Part shown: in pieces, positions 31,084 to 40,283 of the stretch
Layout of the letters: each line of letters opens with the position of its first letter
How positions within the stretch are numbered: position 1 is the stretch's first letter
Assembly: GCA_947581865.1 (NCBI GenBank)
Contig: CANPWA010000004.1
Location: 1-64,000 of the forward strand
Length of the DNA: 64,000 bases
Reading direction: 5' to 3'
Source: an uncultured Acetatifactor sp.
GTDB taxonomy: Bacteria > Bacillota > Clostridia > Lachnospirales > Lachnospiraceae
Made by a program: the position numbers and the translations under genes
Notes under the pieces: model-generated
What the model saw: the letters and a program-made list of their open reading frames with translations, nothing else
What the model was told of the DNA's origin: nothing
Databases searched by the model: none

Positions 31084-31817
31084 GACCCTGCCACCTTCTT
31101 TCCCTCAAAACTACGGATTTTTTCGACACACCATTTCCAAAGAGCACATAACCCTCTAAACAGCCATGGTGTGACTATGCCTGCCAAAGCCACCGTGAGC
31201 ATCGCAAACAGAATACCGATCCCGCCCAGGATCAGCCCCACACCCATGACGGCGACTCCGGCCAAGGGTGATTCCGCCAGGCAGACGGCTCCGGCAACCA
31301 GCAAAGCGACTAACACCAGCAATAACGCCAGCGCCGCAGCGGCAAATCCCAGGATAAGAGAAAACCAGCCGATGAAAAGACCAAGGAGCGCACTGACCAA
31401 AGCCGATGCCAGTCCCAGCCCAATGGGAAACAGAAAGACTGCTGCCAGAATACTCAGGACCGTAAAGACGGTATTATTGTTTTTTTGCACGGTGGTATCG
31501 GGGTTTTCCGGATTCCCGGCGTCACCGAACCTGATCACAGGATTGCGCACGGAATTGCCCTGCCCATCCTCGCTGCCACAGTCTCTCCCGTCATTGTACG
31601 GGGCTTTGGAGCCGTTTCCTCCGCTCAGCGTCATGTCCCGCTTGATATTCTCCGCCACTCTTGCGGGAGTCCCCAGCGCTTCCAACACATCCCGCTCATT
31701 TTCAGCGCCCGCATCATCAAAATAATCATTATAATATTGTAAGGCTGCCTCCCGCTCAGTCTGTGGGATGTTTTGCAGCAGGCTGTCCAACTGCCTCATA
31801 AATTCCGCTCTGTTCAT
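31080..31817 (-). CDS. DUF1700-family membrane protein
   Basis: MNRAEFMRQLDSLLQNIPQTEREAALQYYNDYFDDAGAENE followed by TM segments. Confidence 0.9.
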   Translation of the reverse strand: MNRAEFMRQLDSLLQNIPQTEREAALQYYNDYFDDAGAENERDVLEALGTPARVAENIKRDMTLSGGNGSKAPYNDGRDCGSEDGQGNSVRNPVIRFGDAGNPENPDTTVQKNNNTVFTVLSILAAVFLFPIGLGLASALVSALLGLFIGWFSLILGFAAAALALLLVLVALLVAGAVCLAESPLAGVAVMGVGLILGGIGILFAMLTVALAGIVTPWLFRGLCALWKWCVEKIRSFEGKKVAGS

Positions 31818-31818
31818 T

Positions 31819-32190
31819 TCAATGCCCCTCCGTATAAAATGTGGATGCCGACGGATCCGGTACCGGCCCGGATGTCATATGCCCTTCAAATAATCCCGTG
31901 ATCTTCCGGGAATATTCACGCCATTCACCCTCATAGAGCTGCAGCTGTGCCCATCCCCGGCTGGTAACTTTATAATAACGCCTGTTACGTCCTGCGCATT
32001 CCCTGTCATAAACCTCCAGGCATTCATCCTTCTGAAGTCTGCGCAAAACCGGATACAGGGTGGACTCGGACAATTCGATCACACGCCGCACATCCTGTGT
32101 AATTTTGTACCCATAGGTGCCTTCCGGTTCTTTGGACACCACGGCAAGAACGATTGCATCCAAAAGAGCTGCCCCCGTGTTAAAAACCAT
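31819..32190 (-). CDS. PadR-family transcriptional regulator
   Basis: ALLDAIVLAVVSKEPEGTYGYKITQDV...LSESTLYPVLRRLQKDECLEVYDRECAGRNRRYYKVTSRG. Confidence 0.95.
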   Translation of the reverse strand: MVFNTGAALLDAIVLAVVSKEPEGTYGYKITQDVRRVIELSESTLYPVLRRLQKDECLEVYDRECAGRNRRYYKVTSRGWAQLQLYEGEWREYSRKITGLFEGHMTSGPVPDPSASTFYTEGH

Positions 32191-32204
32191 TTTCTCACTC
32201 CTTT

Positions 32205-32231
32205 ATAATATTATATGCCGTATAATATTAT
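32205..32231. promoter_or_regulatory. Perfect palindrome, candidate PadR operator
   Basis: ATAATATTATA-TGCCG-TATAATATTAT, 11-bp arms, just upstream of the padR start. Confidence 0.65.
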
Positions 32232-32367
32232 TCAAACCATATTATATGGCATATAACATGTCATGTCAAGGGAAATTATCGGAAAGTCAGGAAATCAGAA
32301 AGCGGCAGATCTCCCCGGGGCTCTGCCCATGGAAATCTGCCGCTGTCGGAACGGGTTTGATCACGCC

Positions 32368-33681
32368 TTATCTCTCCATTTTCCAAAAGAACGCGCTGTA
32401 AGCGGGAAGTGTGCTTCCGCCGCCAAAATCATGAATTTCCCCGCTGATCAGATCCACAGCGGTACCGCAGCCTGCGTCAAAATGCGCCGTATAATCCTCA
32501 CTGTCGGCATTGACAGCCACCAAAACCCTCTCGTTATCTGTTTTGCGCTCAAAGATACACTGTTTATTCGTGAGTACCACCGAGCGGAATGCGCCGTAGT
32601 TGAGTGCCTCGGAATGCTTCTTCGCCGCAGCCAGTCTGCTGATATAGTCGCAGAGTTCATTCCACCGGGGAGCTTCAAAACAGGGTCTGAGCGCCCAATC
32701 TCCCTGCCCCTTGTCCGCCTTTTCCCCCCACTCACTTCCATAATAGACACAGGGGATACCCGGCATGCCGAACATCATCGCATAGATCAGAGGAAGATGT
32801 CTCTCATTGGTGAGTATGCTCGCCACCCGGGTAACATCATGATTGTCCACAAAAGATAACATGTGTTTCCCTTTGTAGAGCGTCCAGTTTTCCGGTCCAA
32901 ACTGCCGCATCAGGGAATGGTTGATCTCAAACATATTCATACTGTTGAAGCTGCTGTACAGCCCTTTATAACACTCATAGTTCGTAGCGGAATGAAGCAT
33001 TGCATCGTTCACCAGACGGTTGTAATCACCGTGAAGCATCTCTCCTAACAGGTAGAAATCCTCCTTTTGTTCCCGGACATGATCGTGCAGCCTGCGCACA
33101 AATCCCTCGTCCAGACTGTATGCCACATCCAGACGCAGCCCGTCAATATCAAACTCGTCCACCCAGAATTTTACACTTTCCAGCAGATACCGGATCACTT
33201 CCTCATTGCGAAGATTAAGCTTCACCAGATCAAAGTTTCCTTCCCAGCCTTCATACCACAATCCGTCGTTATAATAGGAATTTCCACCGAAATCAATGCG
33301 GTAGAACCAATCAGTATAACGGGAACTTTCACGGTTGCGGACCACATCCTGAAAAGCCCAAAATCCTCTGCCCACATGATTGAACACACCGTCCAGCACT
33401 ACCCGGATACCCGCCTCATGCAGCGCAGCGCAGACCTCCCTGAAATCATCATTGGTCCCCAGACGCACATCCAGCTTTTGGTAATCCCTGGTATTGTAGC
33501 CATGGGTGTCCGACTCAAAAACCGGTGACAAATAAATGGCATTGATTCCCAGCTTCTGCATATGGGGGATCCAGTCCTTCACCTTCAGGATACGATGTTC
33601 CAGCACCCCGTCATTCTCGAAGGGCGCCCCGCAGAACCCCAAGGGATAAATCTGATAAAATACACTTTCGTATGCCCACAT
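32368..33681 (-). CDS. Alpha-amylase family (GH13) glycosidase
   Basis: GINAIYLSPVFES, GIRVVLDGVFNHVG, IDGLRLDVAYSL, FVDNHDVTR. Confidence 0.95.
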   Translation of the reverse strand: MWAYESVFYQIYPLGFCGAPFENDGVLEHRILKVKDWIPHMQKLGINAIYLSPVFESDTHGYNTRDYQKLDVRLGTNDDFREVCAALHEAGIRVVLDGVFNHVGRGFWAFQDVVRNRESSRYTDWFYRIDFGGNSYYNDGLWYEGWEGNFDLVKLNLRNEEVIRYLLESVKFWVDEFDIDGLRLDVAYSLDEGFVRRLHDHVREQKEDFYLLGEMLHGDYNRLVNDAMLHSATNYECYKGLYSSFNSMNMFEINHSLMRQFGPENWTLYKGKHMLSFVDNHDVTRVASILTNERHLPLIYAMMFGMPGIPCVYYGSEWGEKADKGQGDWALRPCFEAPRWNELCDYISRLAAAKKHSEALNYGAFRSVVLTNKQCIFERKTDNERVLVAVNADSEDYTAHFDAGCGTAVDLISGEIHDFGGGSTLPAYSAFFWKMER

Positions 33682-33754
33682 TATGGTATCCTCCTGTCTT
33701 GCAAAATCCTTGCAAAAAAATTCTGACGTCAGTAGTCAGGCTTATCTGTCATTT

Positions 33755-33804
33755 TGTGGATCAAAAATTTCAAGAAATCCACACAATCCACAGAGTTATC
33801 CACA
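33755..33804. promoter_or_regulatory. Cluster of DnaA-box-like 9-mers
   Basis: TTATCCACA (33796-33804, perfect), CAATCCACA, AAATCCACA, and TGATCCACA on the other strand (33755-33763). Confidence 0.4.
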
Positions 33805-33875
33805 ACCTAACAATAATGTCATAATATCATAAATTTGATGTCATTTCCACTATTTTGATGTCATTTCCCTCAAAA

Positions 33876-36605
33876 TCACAGCCATGAATCCCAAAAACGT
33901 TCTACCCGTTTGGCTATCGTTTCCACATTGACTGTCTCGTAATATTCCCATTCCCTGGGAAAAAGCCTCCTGTATGGCGTTTGTAAAAACCTTTCATCCA
34001 ACAGGGCGATGATTCCGATGTCATCCACCGTCCGGATCACGCGCCCTGCCGCCTGCAGAACCTTGTTCATCCCCGGATAACGGTAGGCGAAGTCAAATCC
34101 GTTCTCCTGCCTGGCGTCAAAAAACTGTTTTAGAAGTTCCCGCTCAAAACATACCTGGGGAATGCCCGTTCCCACGATCACCGTGCCGATCAGGCTGTCG
34201 TTCTTCAGGTCGATTCCCTCACTGAAAACCCCTCCCAGCACACAAAATCCGATGAGCGTATGTTCCGGCTCCTCCCGCTTTCGGAAACATGCCAGAAACG
34301 CCTCCCTGTCCTCCTCCGTCATGTCGTTGAGCTGCAGGATACACTCTTTCTCCCCGGTGGCATACGTCTCTCTGTAATAATCATAAACATTCTGCAGAAA
34401 GCTGTAAGAGGGACAAAACACCATGTAATTACCGTGACGGCCGCGCACGATCTCATCGATATAGCGGGCAATCTTACGGTATTCCTCCTCGGAGCGCCTG
34501 GCGTACCTGCTGGTGACGTCATTTGCTATAAATAACATCCGTTTTTCCTGATTGAAGACAGACCGGGCATACACTTCATAGTCCTCCTCCTCTCCTCCCA
34601 GCAATTTCTTATAATACTGAATGGGCAGAAAAGTAGCCGAGAACAGAATGCTGCTGCGCCCCCTTGCCATGCACTCCCTGAGATTTTTTCCGGGATTGAC
34701 ACAGAATAGTTTCATTACAAAGCTTCCGTCCTCCTGCATCTGGGTGTATTTTACATAATTTTCATCTACCCGCTCATAGATATCCAGGAAATGGGCGATC
34801 TCGAAATAAAAGTCCAGGATCTGCTCCCTGACGGCAAGCCCCGTCTCCTCCTGTTCCTCCAGATAGTCTGACATGGTACTGTAGAGACGCTGCAGCGCAT
34901 TGACAAAATCATCGATATCCTTCACGACACGGGCAGATTCACAATCCCGTTTGAAAGCCAGCAGCTCCCGGTTACACTTTTCCAGGCGGTAGATCATGTT
35001 CTCGCCATACCCCCTGCGCACCAGAAGGGAACCTCCTCTATGGGAAATGCGGGGAGTACCTTCCTTCTCTGTCCGGGAACCCGAAGAAGAGACCGGGACG
35101 ATCTCCGTATGGATTTCGGCATTGCCCGGATAGGATTCCGGACGGGAGCCACTGCCTTCCAGGAGGGCAGACGCCTCTTTCATGAGATTTTCAGACACAT
35201 ATGTCATTTCAAGTGTCATCTGCCCGGGAACCTCTTTTTTATGCCTTTTTTGCTCTAATTCTGACATGATTGTCTGTTGTATTTCGCGCTTTAATTCCAA
35301 AAAACGCTCCTTTAAAAGTGAGGCGCTGTACATCTCTCTGCCGCGCTCCAACAGATTGTGCGCCTCATCAATCAGAAAGAGATAATTTCTCCCCGAACTG
35401 TCCCCGAAAAACCGCCTCAGATAGACATGAGGATCAAAAAGATAATTATAGTCACAGACGATCCCATCTGCAAACAGACTCATATCCAATCCAAACTCAA
35501 ACGGACACACCTGATATTTTATTGCGTACTCCTCAATCTCTTCGCGGCTGAAACGCTCCCTGGAAGTGAGCATATCATACACCGCGTCATTGATCCTGTC
35601 AAAATGCCCCTTGGCATAAGGACAGTTGTCCGGATTACACACCGCTTCCTCCATAAAACAGATCTTTTCCTTTGCCGTGAGGATGACGCTCTTAAACTTA
35701 AGCCCTTTGCCGCGCAAAAGTTCTATGGTTTCATCCGCCACGGTACGGGTGATCGTCTTTGCCGTGAGATAAAACAACTTATCCCCCATGCCCTTTCCCA
35801 TCGCCTTGACGGCAGGAAACATGGTAGACACCGTCTTACCCACTCCCGTCGGCGCCTCGAGGAAGAGCTTCTTTTGATGGTATATGGTCTGATACACATA
35901 TGCTGCCAATTCCCTCTGCCCTTCCCTGTAGGGAAAAGGAAATTCGAGACGGGCGATCGAATCCTGCCGGATCTTTTTCCACTCCCAGCTGTAATCCGAC
36001 CATTTCCGATACTCCCCGATCAAAGCCAGAAACCAGCTCTCCAACTGCTTAAAGGTAAAATCCTCATAAAAATAACGCATGTTTTCTGTCTCTATATTGC
36101 AGTAACTCATGCGTACCCGTATTTCTTTCAGCCCGTTTTGGAGCGCATAGATATAAGCATAGCACTTTGCCTGCGCCAAATGCACTGGCAGGGGCTGCTT
36201 CATCCTCTCCACATCGCGGTATGTCCCCTTGATCTCGTCAATGGTTACGCCCTCCCCCGTGTCGATCACCCCATCGGCACGTCCCTCCACGATCAGCACA
36301 TACTGTTCTGTGGGATAAGTATAGCGCAGTGATACCTCAGCCTGATATTCTGCCCCCATCCTTTTCTGGATCATGCGGTGGATACGGCTTCCCTGCTGCA
36401 TGGCATCCTCCGGCATCCCCTGGCGCCGGTTGTCAATATCCCCGCAGCGCAGCATGAATTCCACCAGCCCTCTCACGGAAATGCGCACTTCCCCCAGGGG
36501 TTCTTCTATATAAGTATCTCCGTTATCTGCCTGTTTGAAATCGAGCTCGGTCTGTTCCACGCTTCCTCCGTCCCATTCCGGATCTGTATTCCTTCCAGGC
36601 ATCAA
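33876..36605 (-). CDS. PD-(D/E)XK nuclease-like N-terminus fused to DinG/Rad3-type Fe-S superfamily 2 helicase
   Basis: VEGRADGVIDTGEGVTIDEIKG; LEAPTGVGKTVSTMFPAVKA; CFMEEAVCNPDNCPYAKGH; LIDEAHNLLERGR; AAGRVIRTVDDIG. Confidence 0.93.
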   Translation of the reverse strand: MMPGRNTDPEWDGGSVEQTELDFKQADNGDTYIEEPLGEVRISVRGLVEFMLRCGDIDNRRQGMPEDAMQQGSRIHRMIQKRMGAEYQAEVSLRYTYPTEQYVLIVEGRADGVIDTGEGVTIDEIKGTYRDVERMKQPLPVHLAQAKCYAYIYALQNGLKEIRVRMSYCNIETENMRYFYEDFTFKQLESWFLALIGEYRKWSDYSWEWKKIRQDSIARLEFPFPYREGQRELAAYVYQTIYHQKKLFLEAPTGVGKTVSTMFPAVKAMGKGMGDKLFYLTAKTITRTVADETIELLRGKGLKFKSVILTAKEKICFMEEAVCNPDNCPYAKGHFDRINDAVYDMLTSRERFSREEIEEYAIKYQVCPFEFGLDMSLFADGIVCDYNYLFDPHVYLRRFFGDSSGRNYLFLIDEAHNLLERGREMYSASLLKERFLELKREIQQTIMSELEQKRHKKEVPGQMTLEMTYVSENLMKEASALLEGSGSRPESYPGNAEIHTEIVPVSSSGSRTEKEGTPRISHRGGSLLVRRGYGENMIYRLEKCNRELLAFKRDCESARVVKDIDDFVNALQRLYSTMSDYLEEQEETGLAVREQILDFYFEIAHFLDIYERVDENYVKYTQMQEDGSFVMKLFCVNPGKNLRECMARGRSSILFSATFLPIQYYKKLLGGEEEDYEVYARSVFNQEKRMLFIANDVTSRYARRSEEEYRKIARYIDEIVRGRHGNYMVFCPSYSFLQNVYDYYRETYATGEKECILQLNDMTEEDREAFLACFRKREEPEHTLIGFCVLGGVFSEGIDLKNDSLIGTVIVGTGIPQVCFERELLKQFFDARQENGFDFAYRYPGMNKVLQAAGRVIRTVDDIGIIALLDERFLQTPYRRLFPREWEYYETVNVETIAKRVERFWDSWL

Positions 36606-36698
36606 ACATTACAAGCAAGCCTTTCCGGTATCTTTTTACATCCGATGTTCTTCATCTGCTATTTTCATAGTACCCCCTTCAGGAATCCCCGTCAAATA

Positions 36699-37454
36699 TT
36701 ATTGAAACTCCGTCATATACTCCCGGAAGCGCAGAGGAAGCATTCCCCGTTGAAGCTCCGCGTTCTGCCGGGCTTCAATGGATATGCTTTTGCAAAATTC
36801 CTTAAATAACATCTGATAATCAAATTCCGAAGCCGATCTTTTAAACTGCTGAGAGAGAAGATTTTCCTCCCACACAAGATACCAGGGTAAATTGGCAGGA
36901 TGCACTCCAAACAATTTACGCACATCGTCATAAAGGATAAAATCCTCCCCGGGAAATCGATCCGCAAAATGTGGCATGAGGAAGGGAAGCAGATTGTTTT
37001 TGGGACCGATGCGGGCGTACATCACCCCCTGATCCGATTCTTCAAAACGGGTAAAGCCTCGGAGGTGGCAGTTTTCCCTGTGGGCATTCCTGGCAAGCCG
37101 AAACGCCGTATTTACATCCCCGTCAGCCAGATCATCAAAGAGATGCCTTCCCGTACATCCGCGCTTGAGCCCGGACGCAACCGTTCCGTAGACCGCCTGC
37201 GCCTTTGCCGGGTCGGGGGATGCCAGCGCCAGGCACAGATCGTAATAGCCCTCCCCGCCAAAGCGGCTGCGGAGAGTGCGGATCACCTTCCTGCAGCGGT
37301 TTTCATCCGTTTGCACCAAAATCTCCCTGGCAAAGAGAACCGGTTCGTCATCCAGCGAGAGCATGACTTCCTCCCGGCTTCGACGGTCCTCATATACCCG
37401 GTAGACCGCCGTAAAAATATTTTCCAAAGAATCCTGACATCTGTACAGATACAT
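36699..37454 (-). CDS. TIGR03915-type putative DNA metabolism protein
   Basis: MYLYRCQDSLENIFTAVYRVYEDRR...; LFDDLADGDVNTAFRLARNAHRENCHLRGFTRFEE; adjacent to TIGR03916-like radical SAM gene. Confidence 0.88.
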   Translation of the reverse strand: MYLYRCQDSLENIFTAVYRVYEDRRSREEVMLSLDDEPVLFAREILVQTDENRCRKVIRTLRSRFGGEGYYDLCLALASPDPAKAQAVYGTVASGLKRGCTGRHLFDDLADGDVNTAFRLARNAHRENCHLRGFTRFEESDQGVMYARIGPKNNLLPFLMPHFADRFPGEDFILYDDVRKLFGVHPANLPWYLVWEENLLSQQFKRSASEFDYQMLFKEFCKSISIEARQNAELQRGMLPLRFREYMTEFQ

Positions 37455-37505
37455 AAAAATCCATCATCCTTCCGAATACCGTCCGACCACTGTCACGCGG
37501 AATCT

Positions 37506-38897
37506 CTATAACTGCCCCGCAGCAGCCTGCAGCCTATCCCCGGCAGTAACCTCCTTCTGAAATATCCCATCATCAAAGAGAGACATCTGGCGATAGGTCA
37601 TACCGTCGCTGCCAAACATGGTCCGTTCCTTCTTCTCAGTGAGCCCCCGCACGATATAATCCTCATTTAGTCTGACAGGGACCATCATCCGTCCTCCGCA
37701 GGTGATAAAATATACTGCCCGTTTCAGCACCACACCGATTTTCTTTAAATCCGCAAATGTCAACTGACAGCTTCTTCTCGCAGCAACGATACGTCTGGCG
37801 CTGTTGACCCCCACGCCGGGAATCCGCAGAAGCTTCTCATAGGGCGCACGGTTTATTTCTATTGGAAATTCCTCCAGATGCCGCACAGCCCAGTCTTCTT
37901 TGGGGTCGAGCATCACATTAAAAAACGGGCGTTTTTCATCCAAAAGCTCCTGTGCTTTGAACCCGTAGAAGCGCAGCAGCCAATCTGCCTGATACAGCCG
38001 GTGTTCCCGCAGAAGGGGAGGTCCCCCGGGGAGCACCGGAAGACATTTGTCATCATTGACACGCACAAAAGCAGAATAAAACACCCTTTTCAAGGCAAAT
38101 TTCTGATAGAGACTCTCGGACACGTTCAAAATCTGATAGTCCGTCTCCCCTGTCGCTCCAATGATCATCTGCGTGGACTGTCCACCCGTCACAAAGCGAG
38201 GCGCATGCCTGTAAAGAGCCAGTTCATTCCTGTTTGCCTCTATGCCGTTTTGAATGTGGCGCATAGGGGTGAGGATCGTCCTCCGGTGCTTATTGGGTGC
38301 AAGAGTATGCAGCCCTTCCGCTGTCGGCAGCTCCAGGTTGACACTCATCCTGTCCGCATAAAATCCCGCCTGACGGATGACCTCCGCATCCGCTCCGGGT
38401 ATCGCTTTTACATGAATATACCCATTAAATCTATATTTAACACGAAGAAGATATATGGTCCGGCACAACAACTCCATAGTAAAGGTCGGATCCTTTATAA
38501 TACCTGAGCTCAAAAACAGCCCTTCTATATAATTCCGCCTGTAAAACTCCGTGGTGAGGGTGCAGATCTCCTCCGGGGTAAAGGTGGCTCTCGGAATATC
38601 ATTGGAGCAGCGGTTCATACAATATTTACAGTCAAAGATGCACTCGTTTGTCATCAGGATCTTTAAGAGCGAAATGCACCGTCCATCACCGGAAAAGCTG
38701 TGACAGATGCCTGCAGGAACACAGTTTCCCATCGGCTTTGCGGCAGATGTGCCATATCCGTCCGGCGCATTGCGCCGGCTTTGACCGCGCCCTCCCCAGG
38801 GTCTGTCGCTCCCACGCCTGTCCACTCCGCTGGAGGTACAGGCTACATCATGCTTTGCAGCCCCGGACAAAATATTAAGCTTCTCCGCAAGGGACAT
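37506..38897 (-). CDS. TIGR03916-type putative DNA modification/repair radical SAM protein
   Basis: CIFDCKYCMNRCSNDIPRATFTPEEI (CxxxCxxC) and helix-hairpin-helix LLRIPGVGVNSARRIVAARR; start reassigned to MSLAEKLNIL. Confidence 0.9.
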   Translation of the reverse strand: MSLAEKLNILSGAAKHDVACTSSGVDRRGSDRPWGGRGQSRRNAPDGYGTSAAKPMGNCVPAGICHSFSGDGRCISLLKILMTNECIFDCKYCMNRCSNDIPRATFTPEEICTLTTEFYRRNYIEGLFLSSGIIKDPTFTMELLCRTIYLLRVKYRFNGYIHVKAIPGADAEVIRQAGFYADRMSVNLELPTAEGLHTLAPNKHRRTILTPMRHIQNGIEANRNELALYRHAPRFVTGGQSTQMIIGATGETDYQILNVSESLYQKFALKRVFYSAFVRVNDDKCLPVLPGGPPLLREHRLYQADWLLRFYGFKAQELLDEKRPFFNVMLDPKEDWAVRHLEEFPIEINRAPYEKLLRIPGVGVNSARRIVAARRSCQLTFADLKKIGVVLKRAVYFITCGGRMMVPVRLNEDYIVRGLTEKKERTMFGSDGMTYRQMSLFDDGIFQKEVTAGDRLQAAAGQL

Positions 38898-38970
38898 TCC
38901 CTCTCCGGGCACCAGATACTCCACGCCATCTTCCTCCAAACTCTGTCAATAACCTGCCGGGAATCCGCCA

Positions 38971-39019
38971 AGAACATTTGTTCTGTTTTTATATTAGCAC
39001 ATATGTTCTGTCTGCGCAA
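38971..39019 (-). promoter_or_regulatory. Promoter with two LexA(DinR)-like boxes upstream of the TIGR03916/TIGR03915 genes
   Basis: AGAACATTTGTTCT (38971-38984; GAAC-N4-GTTC) and AGCACATATGTTCT (38996-39009; one mismatch). Promoter on minus: TTGCGC (39014-39019), 17 bp, TAATAT (38991-38996). Confidence 0.65.
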
Positions 39020-39173
39020 TACTCTATTTTCAAAAATGCTTTAAAAATACTTTAGAAAATACTTGCGGAAAAACTATTGCAAAATCCCCGGAAAAGCGTT
39101 TAAATAATATCATAGGATTTGCGCGGACGGTGCCGCCAAACCTCAAAATAATGAAAGGAACTCAGATTATTTT

Positions 39174-40184
39174 ATGTCAAGATTAGTGATTCCCAAGGGC
39201 TATCAGTCCCAGCTCAATCTGTATGACACACAGATTGCGATCAAAACTGTAAAAGATTTCTTCCAAAATCTTCTGGCAGAACGTCTTCATCTCCTGCGCG
39301 TCTCCGCTCCGCTGTTTGTTGAGCCTGCCTCAGGGTTAAATGACAATTTAAACGGCGTGGAACGCCCGGTACGTTTTGATATCGGCGAGCAGGACGGCGC
39401 CGAGGGCGAGATCGTCCAGTCCCTCGCCAAATGGAAACGATACGCACTGAAAAAATACGGTTTTTCCGTGGGAGAGGGGCTCTACACCGATATGAGTGCC
39501 ATCCGCAGGGATGAGATCACCGACAATATCCATTCCATCTATGTGGATCAATGGGACTGGGAAAAGATCATCCACAGGGAAGACCGCAATTTAAACACCC
39601 TGAAAGATACCGTCCGCACCGTGTATCAGGTACTGCGCAAAACGGAAAAATACATGTCCATCCATTATGATTACATAGAAGAAATTCTTCCCCCGGACAT
39701 TTTCTTTATCACCACGTCCGAGCTGGAGGAAATGTTTCCGGATAATACGCCCAAGGAGCGCGAGTATTACATCGCCAAGGCGAAAGGCGCTGTCTGTGTG
39801 ATGCAGATCGGCGACAAGCTGGAAAACGGCAAACCCCATGACGGGCGCGCTCCGGACTATGACGATTGGGCGCTCAACGCCGACATCATCGTGTACTATC
39901 CCGTTTTGGACATCGCTCTGGAGCTCTCCAGCATGGGAATCCGCGTGGACGAGATCTCCATGCGGGAGCAGTTGGAGAAGGCGGGCTGTATGGAGCGCGC
40001 CGGGCTGCCTTTCCACAAGGCGATTCTAAACGGGGAGCTGCCCTACACCATCGGCGGCGGCATCGGTCAGTCCCGCATCTGTATGTTTTTCCTGCGCAAG
40101 GCGCACATCGGAGAGGTTCAATGCTCCATGTGGCCGGACGCAGTTAAAAAGGAAGCCGAAGAAAAAGGTCTGCAGCTTTTGTAA
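39174..40184 (+). CDS. asnA: Aspartate--ammonia ligase
   Basis: VSAPLFVEPASGLNDNLNGVERPVRFD; LYTDMSAIRRDE; VDQWDWEK; LPYTIGGGIGQSRICMFFLRKAHIGEVQ. Confidence 0.97.
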   Translation: MSRLVIPKGYQSQLNLYDTQIAIKTVKDFFQNLLAERLHLLRVSAPLFVEPASGLNDNLNGVERPVRFDIGEQDGAEGEIVQSLAKWKRYALKKYGFSVGEGLYTDMSAIRRDEITDNIHSIYVDQWDWEKIIHREDRNLNTLKDTVRTVYQVLRKTEKYMSIHYDYIEEILPPDIFFITTSELEEMFPDNTPKEREYYIAKAKGAVCVMQIGDKLENGKPHDGRAPDYDDWALNADIIVYYPVLDIALELSSMGIRVDEISMREQLEKAGCMERAGLPFHKAILNGELPYTIGGGIGQSRICMFFLRKAHIGEVQCSMWPDAVKKEAEEKGLQLL

Positions 40185-40283
40185 GCTGCAGACCTCAGAC
40201 GGTAGACATTGCCGCTGACCAGGCTTCCCCATTCAGTTCCACTTCTTCATGGGGTATCTCAATCTTAGTCTTAATCAGACAGT

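Noticed and set aside
30757-31725. 322-aa plus-strand ORF
   Set aside because: Antisense across the DUF4097 and DUF1700 genes, which are clearly coding.
35358-36332. 324-aa plus-strand ORF
   Set aside because: Antisense to the helicase-nuclease gene.
39050-39173. T-box or asparagine-responsive leader upstream of asnA
   Set aside because: Intergenic region is short and no T-box sequence or antiterminator was seen.
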